NCBI RefSeq assembly: GCF_006874465.1 | Contig: NZ_VIRL01000002.1 | Coordinates: forward strand, 576,092-640,091 | Reading direction: 5' to 3' | From: Microbispora bryophytorum | GTDB lineage: Bacteria; Actinomycetota; Actinomycetes; Streptosporangiales; Streptosporangiaceae | Length of the DNA: 64,000 nt | Shown here: in pieces, positions 7,929-17,118 of the stretch | Layout of the letters: each line of letters opens with the position of its first letter | Numbering within the stretch: position 1 is the first letter of the stretch | Position numbers and translations under genes: made by a program | Notes under the pieces: model-generated | The model's database searches: none | Seen by the model: only the letters and a program-made list of their open reading frames with translations | Told to the model about the DNA's origin: nothing

Positions 7929-9734
7929 GTGACCGCCGTGACCGACACGGCCGCAGGGGAGACCTCGTCCCTGCGGTCGGCCGACCGGGGCGCCCTGGAG
8001 ACGCTCAGGCAGGGCCTGCGGCTGTCGCCGGAGTTCCGCCGCGGGCTCGCCGGGACGCTCGTGCTGGCCGTGCTGGCGACACTGGGCAAGGTCGTCGTAC
8101 CGATCGCCGTGCAACAGGTGATCGACCGCGGCCTGGGCCCGGGCGAGCCCGACCTGCCGTTCATCCGGAACGCCGTGGCCCTGTGCGCGCTCGCCGTCGT
8201 GCTGACCGCGCTGTGCGGCTACCTGATGAACGTCCGGCTCTACCGCTCCACCGAGTCGGGCCTGGCGGCCCTGCGCGGCAAGGGCTTCCGCCACGTGCAC
8301 GACCTGTCGGTGCTGACGCAGAACACCGAGCGGCGCGGCGGCCTGGTCTCCCGGGTGACCGGCGACGTCGACCAGATCAGCACGTTCATGCAGTGGGGCG
8401 GGCTCATGGTCATCGTGTCCGCCGGTCAGCTGGTGGTGGCGACCGTGCTCATGGCCGTCTACTCCTGGCAGCTCACGCTGATCGTGTGGGCCTGCTTCCT
8501 GCCGCTGGTGCTGGCCCTGCCCCGGTTCCAGCGGCTGGTGGCCAAGGCGTACACCCGGGTGCGCGAGCGGGCCGGCGACGTCCTCGCCGCCGTCAGCGAG
8601 TCGGTCGTCGGCAGCGCGGTGATCCGGGCGTACGGCTCGGAGGACCGCACGGCCGAGCGGATCGACACGGCGGTGGACGGGATGCGCGCGGCGCAGACCC
8701 GGGCGCAGAAGATCGTCGGGTTCACGTTCCCGGCCACCGAGCTGATCGCCTCGATCACGGTCGCGCTGGTGGTCGTGGCGGGGGCCGGGCTGGGCGTGTC
8801 CGGCTCGATCACGGCGGGGCGGCTCATCGCGTTCCTGTTCCTGATCACGCTGTTCATCAGCCCGCTGCAGACCGCGACCGAGGTGCTGAACGATGCGCAG
8901 AACGCCATCGCCGGATGGCGGCGCATCCTGGGCGTGCTCGACACCCCGGCCGACGTGGCCGACCCGGAGAACGGCGCCGTGCTGCCGCGCGGCCCGATCT
9001 CGGTCCGCTTCGACGGCGTGGGCTTCGCCTACCCCGGCGGCCCGCCCGTCCTCCACGACGTGTCGGCCGAGATCCCGCCGCGCACCCGGGTCGCGGTGGT
9101 GGGGGAGACCGGCTCGGGCAAGACGACCTTCGCCAAGCTGCTCACCCGGCTCATGGACCCGACCTCCGGCCGGATCCTCGTGGACGGGATCGACCTGCGC
9201 ACGGTCGGCTTCTCCTCGCTCAGGGAGCGGATCGTCATGGTCCCGCAGGACGGGTTCCTGTTCGACTCGACGCTTGAGGACAACATCCGCTTCGGACGGC
9301 CCGCGGCGACCCGGGAGGAGATCACCCGGGCGCTGACCGAGCTCGGCCTGGCCGACTGGCTCGACGGCCTGCCCGCCGGGCTGGACACCCCGGTCGGACA
9401 GCGGGGCGAGTCCCTGTCGGCCGGGGAGCGGCAGCTCGTCGCGCTCGCCCGCGCCTACCTCGCCGACCCCGACCTGCTGCTGCTCGACGAGGCCACCTCC
9501 GCCGTCGACCCCGCCACCGAGGTGCGCCTCGCCCGCGCCCTCGACGGCGTCACCCGCGGTCGTACGGCCATCTCGATCGCCCACCGCCTGTCCACCGCCC
9601 AGGCGGCCGACGAGGTCGTGGTGTTCGAGCACGGCCGGATCGTCCAGCGCGGCCCGCACGCCGTCCTGGTCGAGCAGCCCGGCGTGTACGCCGACCTCTA
9701 CGCGTCCTGGACCACCGCCACCACCGCCCGCTGA
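7929..9734 (+). CDS. ABC exporter subunit with canonical catalytic Glu (heterodimer half 2)
   Basis: A 601-residue permease-ATPase. Walker A is GETGSGKTT. Walker [13 protein letters not shown] keeps the catalytic Glu, and the switch His is present in [10 protein letters not shown]. The signature is altered to [14 protein letters not shown]. Altered signature here plus altered Walker B in the upstream protein is the reciprocal pattern of heterodimeric exporters with one dead site, such as TM287/288. The GTG at 7929 follows GAGGAG (7914-7919). The open frame extends upstream to 7872, but that stretch overlaps the first gene and lacks a ribosome site. Confidence 0.88.
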   Translation: MTAVTDTAAGETSSLRSADRGALETLRQGLRLSPEFRRGLAGTLVLAVLATLGKVVVPIAVQQVIDRGLGPGEPDLPFIRNAVALCALAVVLTALCGYLMNVRLYRSTESGLAALRGKGFRHVHDLSVLTQNTERRGGLVSRVTGDVDQISTFMQWGGLMVIVSAGQLVVATVLMAVYSWQLTLIVWACFLPLVLALPRFQRLVAKAYTRVRERAGDVLAAVSESVVGSAVIRAYGSEDRTAERIDTAVDGMRAAQTRAQKIVGFTFPATELIASITVALVVVAGAGLGVSGSITAGRLIAFLFLITLFISPLQTATEVLNDAQNAIAGWRRILGVLDTPADVADPENGAVLPRGPISVRFDGVGFAYPGGPPVLHDVSAEIPPRTRVAVVGETGSGKTTFAKLLTRLMDPTSGRILVDGIDLRTVGFSSLRERIVMVPQDGFLFDSTLEDNIRFGRPAATREEITRALTELGLADWLDGLPAGLDTPVGQRGESLSAGERQLVALARAYLADPDLLLLDEATSAVDPATEVRLARALDGVTRGRTAISIAHRLSTAQAADEVVVFEHGRIVQRGPHAVLVEQPGVYADLYASWTTATTAR

Positions 9735-9740
9735 ACCTCC

Positions 9741-9767
9741 CGTCGGTGACATTGAACGTCACCGACG
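9741..9767. terminator. perfect inverted repeat after the ABC pair
   Basis: CGTCGGTGAC-ATTGAAC-GTCACCGACG: a perfect 10-bp stem with a 7-nt loop, seven bases after the exporter stop. A partial echo (GACGTCAGCGACGTC, then CGCCGACGGG) follows. Most likely a terminator, though the near-palindromic arms could also bind a regulator of hisI. Confidence 0.55.
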
Positions 9768-9972
9768 TGGGACGTCAGCGACGTCGCCGACGGGAGCACG
9801 CCGTGCGCCGGGTGGGCGACCTGCCGTCGTCGCTGGTGACCACGCCGGCCGGGCGGGCCCCCATAACGGCGGCGGGGGAGGCAGGGGAGCGGCGGCGGGG
9901 AGGCTGGGTGCGCAGCGGGGAGACGGGGTAGCGGCGGCGGTGGCGGCCGGGGCCTGCGGCACAATTGGCCTC

Positions 9973-10323
9973 ATGGCCCTCGACCCCAAGATCGCCGACC
10001 GGCTGAAGCGCACGCCGGACGGCCTGGTGCCCGCGATCGTCCAGCAGCACGACACCGGCGAGGTGCTCATGCTCGCCTGGATGGACGACGAGGCGCTGCA
10101 CCGCACGCTCACCAGCGGCCGGGCGACCTACTGGTCCCGCAGCCGCGGGGAGTACTGGGTGAAGGGCGACACCTCCGGCCACGTGCAGTGGGTCAGGCAC
10201 GTGGCGCTCGACTGCGACGGCGACACGATCCTGCTCAAGGTCGACCAGGTGGGGGCGGCCTGCCACACCGGCGACCGCACCTGCTTCGACGCCGACGTCC
10301 TCGACGTGATCGGCGCGCCGTGA
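9973..10323 (+). CDS. hisI: Phosphoribosyl-AMP cyclohydrolase HisI
   Basis: A 116-residue metalloenzyme opening the adenine ring of PR-AMP, the third step of histidine synthesis. The Mg site is in [15 protein letters not shown], and the zinc cysteines are in [10 protein letters not shown] and the earlier DCDGD. The conserved [17 protein letters not shown] core is intact. ATG 9973 gives the standard start ([12 protein letters not shown]). It is separated from hisF by 6.7 kb of unrelated genes. Its stop overlaps the GTG of the next gene, so histidine and tryptophan genes are physically coupled here. Confidence 0.95.
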   Translation: MALDPKIADRLKRTPDGLVPAIVQQHDTGEVLMLAWMDDEALHRTLTSGRATYWSRSRGEYWVKGDTSGHVQWVRHVALDCDGDTILLKVDQVGAACHTGDRTCFDADVLDVIGAP

Positions 10324-10946
10324 CCGCTCCGGCGCCCGCCCGCGACCAGGCGAGTACGGCCCGGCGCACGCTGCTCGCCTGGCTGGCCGCCTGCGCCGTC
10401 GGAGGTGGCCTCGCGCTGCTGGCCGCGGGCCGCGTGTGGGTCACGCTCGGCACGGCGGACAGCCCCGCGGGAGCGGGCGGCGGCTCCCTCACCGGCAACG
10501 ACCTGGTCGCGTGGCTCACTCCCGCGGCGCTGGCCGCGCTCGCCGCGGTGCTGGCCGTGCTGGCGACCAGGGCGGTCGCGCGGCGGGTGACGAGCGTGGT
10601 GGTCGCCCTCCTCGGCGCGGCGGTGGCGGCCGGGGCGTGGGACGGCACGCGGGGCGCGACGATCGCCTCCGTGGCCGCGCGGCACATGACGACCGCGGTG
10701 ACGTCCTCCGGTCACATCTCGGTGCAGTCGCGCGCCTGGGTCTGGCCGGTGCTGGCCGCCGTGGGCGGGCTCGTCCTCGCCGGGGCGGGCGTGGCGGCGG
10801 CGGCCCTGAGCGTGCGCTGGCCCGGCATGTCGAGCAGGTACGAGCGGGGGGCCGGGCGCGCGGGCACGAGCGGCGCCACCCGGGTGAAGGACGCCGACAG
10901 GGCGATGTGGGACGCGATCGACGAGGGCGAGGACCCCACCGCGTAG
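10320..10946 (+). CDS. Trp biosynthesis-associated membrane protein (TIGR02234)
   Basis: A 208-residue protein with four predicted membrane helices (about 16-38, 62-85, 90-106 and 140-163) and an extracytoplasmic loop with [10 protein letters not shown]. The cytoplasmic C-terminus ends in a charged tail containing [15 protein letters not shown]. These fit the actinobacterial family normally encoded directly after trpE. In this genome trpE is missing and the GTG start overlaps the hisI stop (GTGA). The family's biochemical role is unknown; position has always tied it to tryptophan synthesis. Confidence 0.85.
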   Translation: MTAPAPARDQASTARRTLLAWLAACAVGGGLALLAAGRVWVTLGTADSPAGAGGGSLTGNDLVAWLTPAALAALAAVLAVLATRAVARRVTSVVVALLGAAVAAGAWDGTRGATIASVAARHMTTAVTSSGHISVQSRAWVWPVLAAVGGLVLAGAGVAAAALSVRWPGMSSRYERGAGRAGTSGATRVKDADRAMWDAIDEGEDPTA

Positions 10947-11110
10947 AGGACCACCGCGTAACGGTGCGCCGGCGGGGGAGTCCTCCCGCGCGAGTTGGAC
11001 CGTTCCCGGCTCAGATTACAAATCATCCACAAAGCGGATTATGGCCCGGACTGGCCGCCCTGCTGCCGATAGGCTTCGCGCCGACATCTGATCACCGCAC
11101 AGGAGACCGA

Positions 11111-11397
11111 ATGAGCCACGGGAGTCGGCCGGGCGGCACGGGCGGCCACGGCCACCCGTCCGGCCGGAGTGACCGGCCTCCGGCCTCCGGCGGCCATCGC
11201 CACCCGCTCCGGCCGGTCCGCACCGGCACCGGTCACCCACCGGCGCCGGCGGAAACGGCATGGTCGTCGCGTCGCTCCTCCCCGGCGTCCCCGGCCCGTC
11301 CCCATACGGTGCTCCGCGGATCCTCGGGGTCGTCTCCGGTCTCATCGCGCTGAAGAAGATCCGAGACTCCTTTTCCCCACTCACGCAGGAGCACCAC
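11111..11397 (+). pseudogene. degraded DUF4190-like membrane protein (probable frameshift remnant)
   Basis: An ATG at 11111 follows a good CAGGAGA site and a TAGGCT box near 11070. It opens a Gly/His/Pro-rich frame (MSHGSRPGGTGGHGHPSG) that runs to TGA without a membrane segment. In another frame, from about 11248, the DNA encodes GGNGMVVASLLPGVPG and then ILGVVSGLIALKKIR. That is the signature layout of a DUF4190 hydrophobic domain (G-A-S-L-G-x-G, then ILG-x-x-GLIAL-x-x-I). The two halves are out of frame. The second half reads through in frame into the RDD gene, whose own start has a ribosome site. Could be a true frameshift or a sequencing error. Confidence 0.5.
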
Positions 11398-12084
11398 ATG
11401 ACGTACGGCAACGATCCGGGCTACAACCCGGGTGGTAACCCCCAGAACCAGCCCGGCCCTCAGGGTGGCTACCCCCCGCCTCAGGGTGGCTACCCGCCGC
11501 CTCCCCAGGGGGGCTACCCGCAGGGCGGCGGTTATCCGCCGCCGCAGGGCTCCTACCCGGCCCCGCCCGCCGGTGACCAGTACGGCGGTCAGTACGGCAA
11601 TCAGTACGGCAATCAGTACGGCGGATACCCGGCTCCCGAGCTCGCGCACTGGGGCCTGCGCGTCGGCGCCACGCTGATCGACGGCCTCATCGTCGGCGTC
11701 CCCACCTGGATTCTGAGCATCATCGGCAGCGCCCTGAGCGCGGGCTCGGTGGACCAGGAGACCGGCCAGGTCGGCTCCGGCTTCGGCATCGGCCTGTTGC
11801 TCTCCCTCGTGGCCCTCGTCGTGTGCATCGGCCTCGCCCTGTGGCTGAAGCACAAGGAGGGCACGACCGGCCAGACGGTGGGCAAGAAGGTCGTCGGCAT
11901 CCAGACGGTCAAGGAGCAGACCGGCGAGTACATCGGCTTCGGCATGGCCGTCGTCCGGGGCATCTGCCACATCGTGGACGGCCTGCCCTGCTACGTCGGC
12001 TACCTGTGGCCGCTCTGGGACGCCAAGCGGCAGACCTTCGCCGACAAGATCGTCGGCACGGTGGTCGTGCGCGCCCCGCGTTAG
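11398..12084 (+). CDS. RDD-family membrane protein
   Basis: A 228-residue protein. The first about 75 residues are a repetitive low-complexity segment made of GGYPPPQ and QYGGQYGNQYG units. An RDD domain follows: LRVGATLIDGLIVGVP helix 1, a central helix GIGLLLSLVALVVCIGLALW, then the typical EGTTGQTVGKKVVGIQTV motif and a last helix ending DAKRQTFADKIVGTVVV. RDD proteins are poorly understood polytopic membrane proteins. The ATG at 11398 follows CAGGAG. An in-frame extension upstream to 11260 belongs to the DUF4190 remnant. Its TAG stop forms part of the -10 box of the next gene. Confidence 0.85.
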   Translation: MTYGNDPGYNPGGNPQNQPGPQGGYPPPQGGYPPPPQGGYPQGGGYPPPQGSYPAPPAGDQYGGQYGNQYGNQYGGYPAPELAHWGLRVGATLIDGLIVGVPTWILSIIGSALSAGSVDQETGQVGSGFGIGLLLSLVALVVCIGLALWLKHKEGTTGQTVGKKVVGIQTVKEQTGEYIGFGMAVVRGICHIVDGLPCYVGYLWPLWDAKRQTFADKIVGTVVVRAPR

Positions 12085-12087
12085 GCT
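12082..12087 (+). promoter_or_regulatory. -10 box of a leaderless promoter for the DUF2752 gene
   Basis: TAGGCT overlaps the RDD stop codon and stands seven bases before the ATG at 12095. There is no ribosome site, so a leaderless transcript is likely. Confidence 0.55.
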
Positions 12088-12094
12088 GACCTCC

Positions 12095-12520
12095 ATGGAA
12101 GTGACCGGACGGCGCGGGTGGGACCGGGTGTGGTCGCTGCGCGCGCCGTTCGGCGCCGCGGCCGCTCTGACCGCGGCGGTGACCTTCCTGGCGGTGGTCG
12201 ACCCGCACGAGCCGGGTCACTACCCCGTCTGCCCCCTCTATTACCTGAGCGGCCTGTACTGCCCCGGGTGCGGGGCGCTGCGCGCCGTGCACGACCTCGC
12301 CCACGCCGACCTCGCCGGGGCGGCGCGGATGAACCTGCTCTTTGTCTTCTGCGTTCCTGTCGTTATCACGTTGTGGGCGCGCTGGGCGTTACGATCATGG
12401 CAGGGACGGCCCACGCGCCCGGACATCGCGCGCCCCGCATACCTGTGGGGACTCCTCGTCGTCGCGGCCGTCTTCACGGTGGTGCGTAATACGCCTCTCG
12501 GGCAACTCCTCGCACCGTGA
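12095..12520 (+). CDS. DUF2752 membrane protein
   Basis: A 141-residue protein with the DUF2752 hallmark: VCPLYYLSGLYCPGCGALRA followed by HDLAHADLAGAARMN. Two cysteine motifs (VCP and CPGC) lie in the loop between helix 1 (about 18-35) and later helices (80-97 and 112-130). The family is common in actinobacteria beside trp genes, but its function is unknown; the CPGC pair suggests a thiol or metal role (inference). Leaderless start as noted for the upstream box. The trpC gene follows after 144 bp. Confidence 0.85.
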   Translation: MEVTGRRGWDRVWSLRAPFGAAAALTAAVTFLAVVDPHEPGHYPVCPLYYLSGLYCPGCGALRAVHDLAHADLAGAARMNLLFVFCVPVVITLWARWALRSWQGRPTRPDIARPAYLWGLLVVAAVFTVVRNTPLGQLLAP

Positions 12521-12608
12521 ATCGACCCGGTGGCGGATCGACGCGAGACGGGCCGATACCATCGCAGGGCAGGACACGCAGAGCAGCCGACCGGAGGGAC
12601 CCTTACGC

Positions 12609-12668
12609 GTGAGCGAGCGGACAGGCAAATCGCGCGAGCTCCGAGCCGAAGGCGAGGAGGACGCGTGA
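12609..12668 (+). CDS. 19-codon ORF coupled to trpC
   Basis: A short GTG-started frame reading [19 protein letters not shown]. Its TGA overlaps the trpC GTG (GTGA), and GGAGGG stands at 12593-12598 before its own start. It has no Trp codons, so it is not a classical attenuator leader. It may instead drive trpC translation by coupling, or be a remnant of a small gene such as trpM that other actinomycetes carry near trpC. A real peptide is possible but unproven. Confidence 0.4.
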   Translation: MSERTGKSRELRAEGEEDA

Positions 12669-13489
12669 GTGTTCTTGAGGACATCATCCTGGGCGTGCGG
12701 GAGGACCTCGAGGAGCGGCAGCGCAACGTGCCGATCGAGGAGCTCAAGCGGCTCGCCGCCCGTGCACCCGAGCCCCGGGACGCCTACGCCGCGCTCGGCG
12801 GCGACCGGGTGTCGGTCATCGCGGAGGTGAAGCGGTCGAGCCCCTCCAAGGGGGCGCTCGCCGCCATCGCCGACCCCGCCGCCCTCGCGGCGGACTACGA
12901 GGAGGGCGGCGCCCACGTCATCAGCGTGCTGACGGAGCAGCGCAGGTTCGGCGGGACGCTCGCCGACCTCGCGGCCGTGCGCGCGGTCGTGGACATCCCC
13001 GTCCTGCGCAAGGATTTCATCGTCACCTCCTACCAGCTGTGGGAGGCCAGGGCGCACGGTGCGGACCTCGCCCTGCTCATCGTGGCCGCCCTCGACCAGG
13101 AGGCGCTCGTCTCGCTGATCGAGCGGGCCGAGTCGATCGGGCTCGCCCCGCTCGTCGAGGTGCACACCGAGGAGGAGCTGGTCCGCGCGGTCGACGCCGG
13201 AGCGAAGATCATCGGGGTGAACGCCCGCGACCTCAAGACGCTTGAGGTGGATCGCGAGGTGTTCGCCACGCTCGCGCCCAAGGTGCCGGACGGCGTCATC
13301 AAGGTGGCCGAGTCCGGAGTGCGCGGCCCCCACGACCTGCTCGCGTACGCGCGGGCGGGGGCGGACGCCGTGCTGGTGGGCGAGAGCCTGGTCACCGGCA
13401 GGGACCCCAAGGCGGCGGTCAACGATCTCGTGACCGCGGGCGCCCACCCGGCCTCCCGGCAGGACACCGGCTCCGAGAGGCACTCGTGA
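12665..13489 (+). CDS. trpC: Indole-3-glycerol phosphate synthase TrpC
   Basis: A 274-residue (beta/alpha)8 enzyme closing CdRP to indole-3-glycerol phosphate. Signatures are [13 protein letters not shown] (catalytic Glu/Lys), VLRKDFIV with the catalytic lysine, [12 protein letters not shown] and VAESGVRGP. It is monofunctional: no TrpF domain is fused, consistent with PriA supplying that activity. The GTG at 12665 follows GAGGAGG (12654-12660) and gives the standard [14 protein letters not shown] start. trpB begins 26 bases after its stop. Confidence 0.96.
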   Translation: MSVLEDIILGVREDLEERQRNVPIEELKRLAARAPEPRDAYAALGGDRVSVIAEVKRSSPSKGALAAIADPAALAADYEEGGAHVISVLTEQRRFGGTLADLAAVRAVVDIPVLRKDFIVTSYQLWEARAHGADLALLIVAALDQEALVSLIERAESIGLAPLVEVHTEEELVRAVDAGAKIIGVNARDLKTLEVDREVFATLAPKVPDGVIKVAESGVRGPHDLLAYARAGADAVLVGESLVTGRDPKAAVNDLVTAGAHPASRQDTGSERHS

Positions 13490-13515
13490 ACGACAGCGCA
13501 GCGGAAGGAGGCCGC

Positions 13516-14760
13516 GTGACCGCGACGGAGGGGACCATCCTCACCTCCGCCGACCTGGCCGGCAACGGGGTCCACGGAAACGACCCGGACGTCCACGGCA
13601 AGTTCGGCAGGTTCGGCGGCAGATACGTGCCGGAGGCGCTCATCCCGGCCCTCGACGAGGTCGCCGCGGAGTACGAGAAGGCCAAGACCGACCTGGACTT
13701 CCTGCGCGAGTTCGACCATCTGCTGCGCACCTACGCAGGCCGTCCCACGACGCTGACCGAGGTGCCGCGCTTCGCCGAGCACGCGGGCGGCGCGCGGATC
13801 GTGCTCAAGCGCGAGGACCTGACCCACACGGGCGCGCACAAGATCAACAACGTGCTCGGCCAGGCGCTGCTGACCAAGCGGCTGGGCAAGCGGCGCGTCA
13901 TCGCGGAGACCGGGGCGGGCCAGCACGGCGTCGCCACCGCCACCGCCGCGGCGCTCATGGGCCTGGAGTGCGTCATCTACATGGGCGCGGTCGACTGCGA
14001 GCGCCAGGCGCTCAACGTCGCCAGGATGAAGCTCCTCGGCGCGACGGTCGTGCCGGTCACCAACGGCAGCCAGACCCTCAAGGACGCCATCAACGAGGCG
14101 TTCCGCGACTGGGTCACCAACGTCGACCACACCCACTACCTGTTCGGCACCGTCGCCGGTCCGCACCCGTTCCCGGAGATCGTGCGGGACTTCGCCCGGA
14201 TCATCGGCGTCGAGGCCCGCCGTCAGATGCTGGAGCTCACCGGCAAGCTGCCGGACGCGGTCTGCGCCGCCGTCGGCGGCGGCTCGAACGCCATCGGCGT
14301 CTTCCACGCCTTCATCGAGGACGAGGGCGTCCGGCTGTACGGCTACGAGGCCGGCGGCCGGGGCTTGGAGTCCGGCGAGCACGCGCTGACCCTGACCGAG
14401 GGCAGCGTCGGCGTGCTGCACGGCGCGCGCACCTACGTCCTCCAGGACGAGGAGGGCCAGACGATCGAGTCGCACTCGATCTCGGCCGGCCTCGACTACC
14501 CCGGCGTGGGCCCGGAGCACGCGTGGCTGAAGGACACCGGCCGGGCCACCTACGAGGGCGTGACCGACGAGGAGGCCATGCAGGCCTTCGCCCTGCTCGC
14601 CCGCACCGAGGGCATCATCCCGGCCATCGAGTCCTCGCACGCGCTCGCGGGCGCGCTGCGGCTGGGCCGCGAGCTCGGCCCGGACGCCGTCATCCTGGTG
14701 AATCTGTCGGGCCGCGGTGACAAGGACATGGGCACCGCCATGAAGTACTTCAACCTCTGA
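13516..14760 (+). CDS. trpB: Tryptophan synthase beta subunit TrpB
   Basis: A 414-residue PLP enzyme joining indole and serine. The Schiff-base lysine is in [13 protein letters not shown]. The phosphate-binding loop VGGGSNAIG and the [11 protein letters not shown]-terminus are conserved, and [12 protein letters not shown] is present. GTG 13516 is chosen for an excellent AAGGAGG at 13503-13509. An earlier in-frame GTG at 13486 overlaps the trpC stop but lacks a ribosome site. No trpM-like gene separates trpC and trpB. trpA follows after 22 bases. Confidence 0.97.
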   Translation: MTATEGTILTSADLAGNGVHGNDPDVHGKFGRFGGRYVPEALIPALDEVAAEYEKAKTDLDFLREFDHLLRTYAGRPTTLTEVPRFAEHAGGARIVLKREDLTHTGAHKINNVLGQALLTKRLGKRRVIAETGAGQHGVATATAAALMGLECVIYMGAVDCERQALNVARMKLLGATVVPVTNGSQTLKDAINEAFRDWVTNVDHTHYLFGTVAGPHPFPEIVRDFARIIGVEARRQMLELTGKLPDAVCAAVGGGSNAIGVFHAFIEDEGVRLYGYEAGGRGLESGEHALTLTEGSVGVLHGARTYVLQDEEGQTIESHSISAGLDYPGVGPEHAWLKDTGRATYEGVTDEEAMQAFALLARTEGIIPAIESSHALAGALRLGRELGPDAVILVNLSGRGDKDMGTAMKYFNL

Positions 14761-14782
14761 TCAGCATCGATAGGGCATCCCG

Positions 14783-15577
14783 ATGACGACACTCCACGCG
14801 GTGTTCGACAAGGCCCGCGCCGAGGACAGGGCCGCGCTGGTCGGCTACCTCCCGGCCGGGTTCCCGACCAAGGACGGCGCGGTCGCCGCCGCGACCGCGA
14901 TGGTCGAGGCCGGCTGCGACGTGATCGAGATCGGCCTGCCGTACTCCGATCCGCTCATGGACGGCCCGACCATCCAGGACGCCGTGCACCGGTCGCTGAT
15001 CAACGGCACCCGCATCGCCGACGTGCTGCGCACCGTCGAGGGCGTGGCGAAGTCGGGGGCCGCGACGCTGGTCATGACGTACTGGAACCCGATCGACCGC
15101 TACGGCGCCGAGCGCTTCGCCCGCGACCTCGCCTCGGCGGGCGGCGTCGGGACCATCACGCCGGACCTGACGCCTGAGGAGTCCGAGCCCTGGCTCGCCG
15201 CGAGCAAGGAGGCCGGCATCGACACGGTCTTCCTCGTCGCGCCCAGCTCGCCGGACGAGCGGATCGCCCGGGTCGCCGCCTGCTGCACGGGCTTCGTCTA
15301 CGCGGCCTCGCTGATGGGCGTGACCGGCGCCAGGGAGACCGTCGGCGCGGCGGCGGAGGGTCTGGTCAAGCGGACCAAGGCGAACACGCCGCTGCCCGTC
15401 TGCGTCGGGCTCGGCGTCGGGAACGGCGCTCAGGCCGCCGAGGTCGCGGCGTACGCCGACGGCGTCATCGTCGGGTCCGCCTTCATCCGGCGCCTGCTCG
15501 ACGCTCCCGACGAGAAGTCCGGTCTCGCGGCGGTACGTGAGCTCGCGTCCGAACTAGCCCGGGGTGTCCGACGCTGA
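14783..15577 (+). CDS. trpA: Tryptophan synthase alpha subunit TrpA
   Basis: A 264-residue TIM barrel that cleaves indole-3-glycerol phosphate and channels indole to TrpB. The catalytic residues fall at E49 and D60 in DVIEIGLPYSDPLMDGP, the same numbers as in the E. coli enzyme. VYAASLMGVTGAR, GLGVGN and DGVIVGSAFI form the phosphate site. The ATG at 14783 gives MTTLHAVFDKARAEDRAALVG. Being the last gene of the trp run, it is followed by a 137-bp gap before an unrelated redox pair. Confidence 0.97.
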   Translation: MTTLHAVFDKARAEDRAALVGYLPAGFPTKDGAVAAATAMVEAGCDVIEIGLPYSDPLMDGPTIQDAVHRSLINGTRIADVLRTVEGVAKSGAATLVMTYWNPIDRYGAERFARDLASAGGVGTITPDLTPEESEPWLAASKEAGIDTVFLVAPSSPDERIARVAACCTGFVYAASLMGVTGARETVGAAAEGLVKRTKANTPLPVCVGLGVGNGAQAAEVAAYADGVIVGSAFIRRLLDAPDEKSGLAAVRELASELARGVRR

Positions 15578-15714
15578 GGCGCCCTGGGGGTTCCTTCCCG
15601 TACATGCGCCGTGAGCAGGCGAGATGAGGCGGCTTACCATGCTCTTATCCAGCACATGGTGAGGTTGAGTCCCGGTACTGTTCAGTCGGTGTTGCCTACC
15701 GGGCGAGGAGACTC

Positions 15715-16284
15715 ATGGTTCAGTTGGCATCCGGCGCCTCGGTGTCCGAACGGTTACAGCCCGCGAAACCCGTGCTCTCCTGGGTCACGACCGCCGCACG
15801 GGTCGTGCTCGCCGCTGTACTGATCGTCGCTGGGGCGCTCAAGATCGGAGCGCCCGCGTTGTCGGTGCAGGCGGTGCGGGCCTACCAGCTCCTGCCGGAC
15901 TCCGTCGCGCAGGTGGTGGGGTACGGCCTGCCCGTCCTGGAGATCATCACGGGCCTGTTGCTGCTCGTCGGCCTGTTCACGCGGGCGGTGGCGATCGTCG
16001 GCGGGGTGCTGATGGTGGCGTTCGTCATCGGCATCGCGTCCGCCTGGGCCAGGGGGCTGCGCATCGACTGCGGCTGCTTCGGCGGCGACGGCACGCTCGC
16101 CGCGGGACAGGACCCCAACTACTTCTGGGAGCTGATGCGCGACCTCGGGCTGCTGGTCTGCGCGGCGTGGATCGTGGTCAGACCGGCGGGCCGCCTGTCG
16201 CTGGACTCCGCGCTGGGCTTCACGGGGGAGCGGGAAACGGCGGACGAGGACGACTCGGACGGCGGGGAGGACGACGGTGCGTGA
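15715..16284 (+). CDS. MauE/DoxX-family redox membrane protein
   Basis: A 189-residue protein with four predicted helices (about 25-44, 62-85, 90-112 and 140-158). Between helices 3 and 4 it has LRIDCGCFGG, the CxC loop of MauE/DoxX-like membrane redox proteins (related to the VKOR/DsbB role). The acidic C-terminus is cytoplasmic. The ATG follows GAGGAG. The next gene encodes a DsbA-like thioredoxin, so the two probably form a membrane-thiol relay for oxidising exported proteins (inference from pairing). An ACCATG/CATGGT inverted repeat (15636-15660) lies in the upstream gap. Confidence 0.8.
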   Translation: MVQLASGASVSERLQPAKPVLSWVTTAARVVLAAVLIVAGALKIGAPALSVQAVRAYQLLPDSVAQVVGYGLPVLEIITGLLLLVGLFTRAVAIVGGVLMVAFVIGIASAWARGLRIDCGCFGGDGTLAAGQDPNYFWELMRDLGLLVCAAWIVVRPAGRLSLDSALGFTGERETADEDDSDGGEDDGA

Positions 16285-16335
16285 CCGCGGACGACCGCGG
16301 AACGTCGCCGAGAAGACAGCCAGGGGGGAAGCTTC

Positions 16336-17082
16336 GTGAGCAAGCGGACGAGTGAGGCGGCCAGGGCCCGGATCGCGGCCCAGCGGGAGACCTTGCGCAA
16401 GCAGGAGCAGCGCAAGCGCATCACGATGATCGTCACCATCGCCGTGATCGCCGTGATCGCCGTCGCCTTCACGGTGTGGTCGGTGCGGCAGGGAAGCGCG
16501 GAGGAGGCCTCGGGGAACGCCGCTCCCGTCACCGTGGAGAAGGACGGAACGGTCGTGATGGCCAATTCCGGCGTGACCAAGCCCGTGGTCGACGTGTTCG
16601 AGGACTTCCAGTGCCCCGCGTGCAAGCAGTTCGAGGAGACCAGCGGCTCGACGCTGAAGAACCTGGCCGCCGAGGGCAAGGCCAAGGTCGTGTATCACCC
16701 GATCACGATCTTCACGGAGGAGCCGACCAAGGGCAACTCGCTGCGCGCGGCCTCCGCCGCCCGCTGCATCACCGACGGCCGGCAGTGGCTGGCGTTCCAT
16801 GACGCGCTCTACAAGAACCAGCCGAGCGAGACCGTGTCCGGGTTCAGCGCCGACGAGCTGATCAAGTGGGGCAAGCAGGCCGGCGTCACCGCCGAGGACT
16901 TCGACAACTGCGTACGGCAGCAGCGCAACGTCGCCGCGCACCAGCAGTTCTCCGCGCAGACCATGAGCGCGCAGAAGCTGAGCGGCACACCGACCGTCAA
17001 GCTCGACGGCAAGGAACTCGACACCAACGTCGCCTTCGCGCCGAGCTCGCTGCGCGACGCGGTGGAGAAGGCCGGCAAGTGA
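16336..17082 (+). CDS. Membrane-anchored DsbA-like thiol-disulfide oxidoreductase
   Basis: A 248-residue protein with a basic cytoplasmic start, one anchor helix (about 30-50, ITMIVTIAVIAVIAVAFTVW) and an extracytoplasmic thioredoxin-fold domain. The active site is FQCPACKQFE (C93 and C96), with a cis-proline loop SGTPTVKLDG near the end. A helical insertion of DsbA type lies between. The length and layout match actinobacterial DsbA/BdbD-like proteins. The GTG follows GGGGGAAG. It lies 51 bp after the MauE/DoxX-like gene, its likely partner, and is followed by a perfect terminator palindrome. Confidence 0.88.
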   Translation: MSKRTSEAARARIAAQRETLRKQEQRKRITMIVTIAVIAVIAVAFTVWSVRQGSAEEASGNAAPVTVEKDGTVVMANSGVTKPVVDVFEDFQCPACKQFEETSGSTLKNLAAEGKAKVVYHPITIFTEEPTKGNSLRAASAARCITDGRQWLAFHDALYKNQPSETVSGFSADELIKWGKQAGVTAEDFDNCVRQQRNVAAHQQFSAQTMSAQKLSGTPTVKLDGKELDTNVAFAPSSLRDAVEKAGK

Positions 17083-17088
17083 CCTCCC

Positions 17089-17118
17089 GCGGGACGGCCC
17101 ACCGGTGGGCCGTCCCGC
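17089..17118 (+). terminator. perfect palindromic terminator
   Basis: GCGGGACGGCCCACC is followed directly by its exact reverse complement (15-bp arms), beginning six bases after the DsbA-like stop. It lacks a U-run, as is typical of actinomycete I-shaped terminators. Confidence 0.8.

Noticed and set aside
13486..13515. Upstream GTG start for trpB overlapping the trpC stop
   Set aside because: It lacks a ribosome site, while GTG 13516 has an ideal AAGGAGG and gives the family-standard N-terminus.
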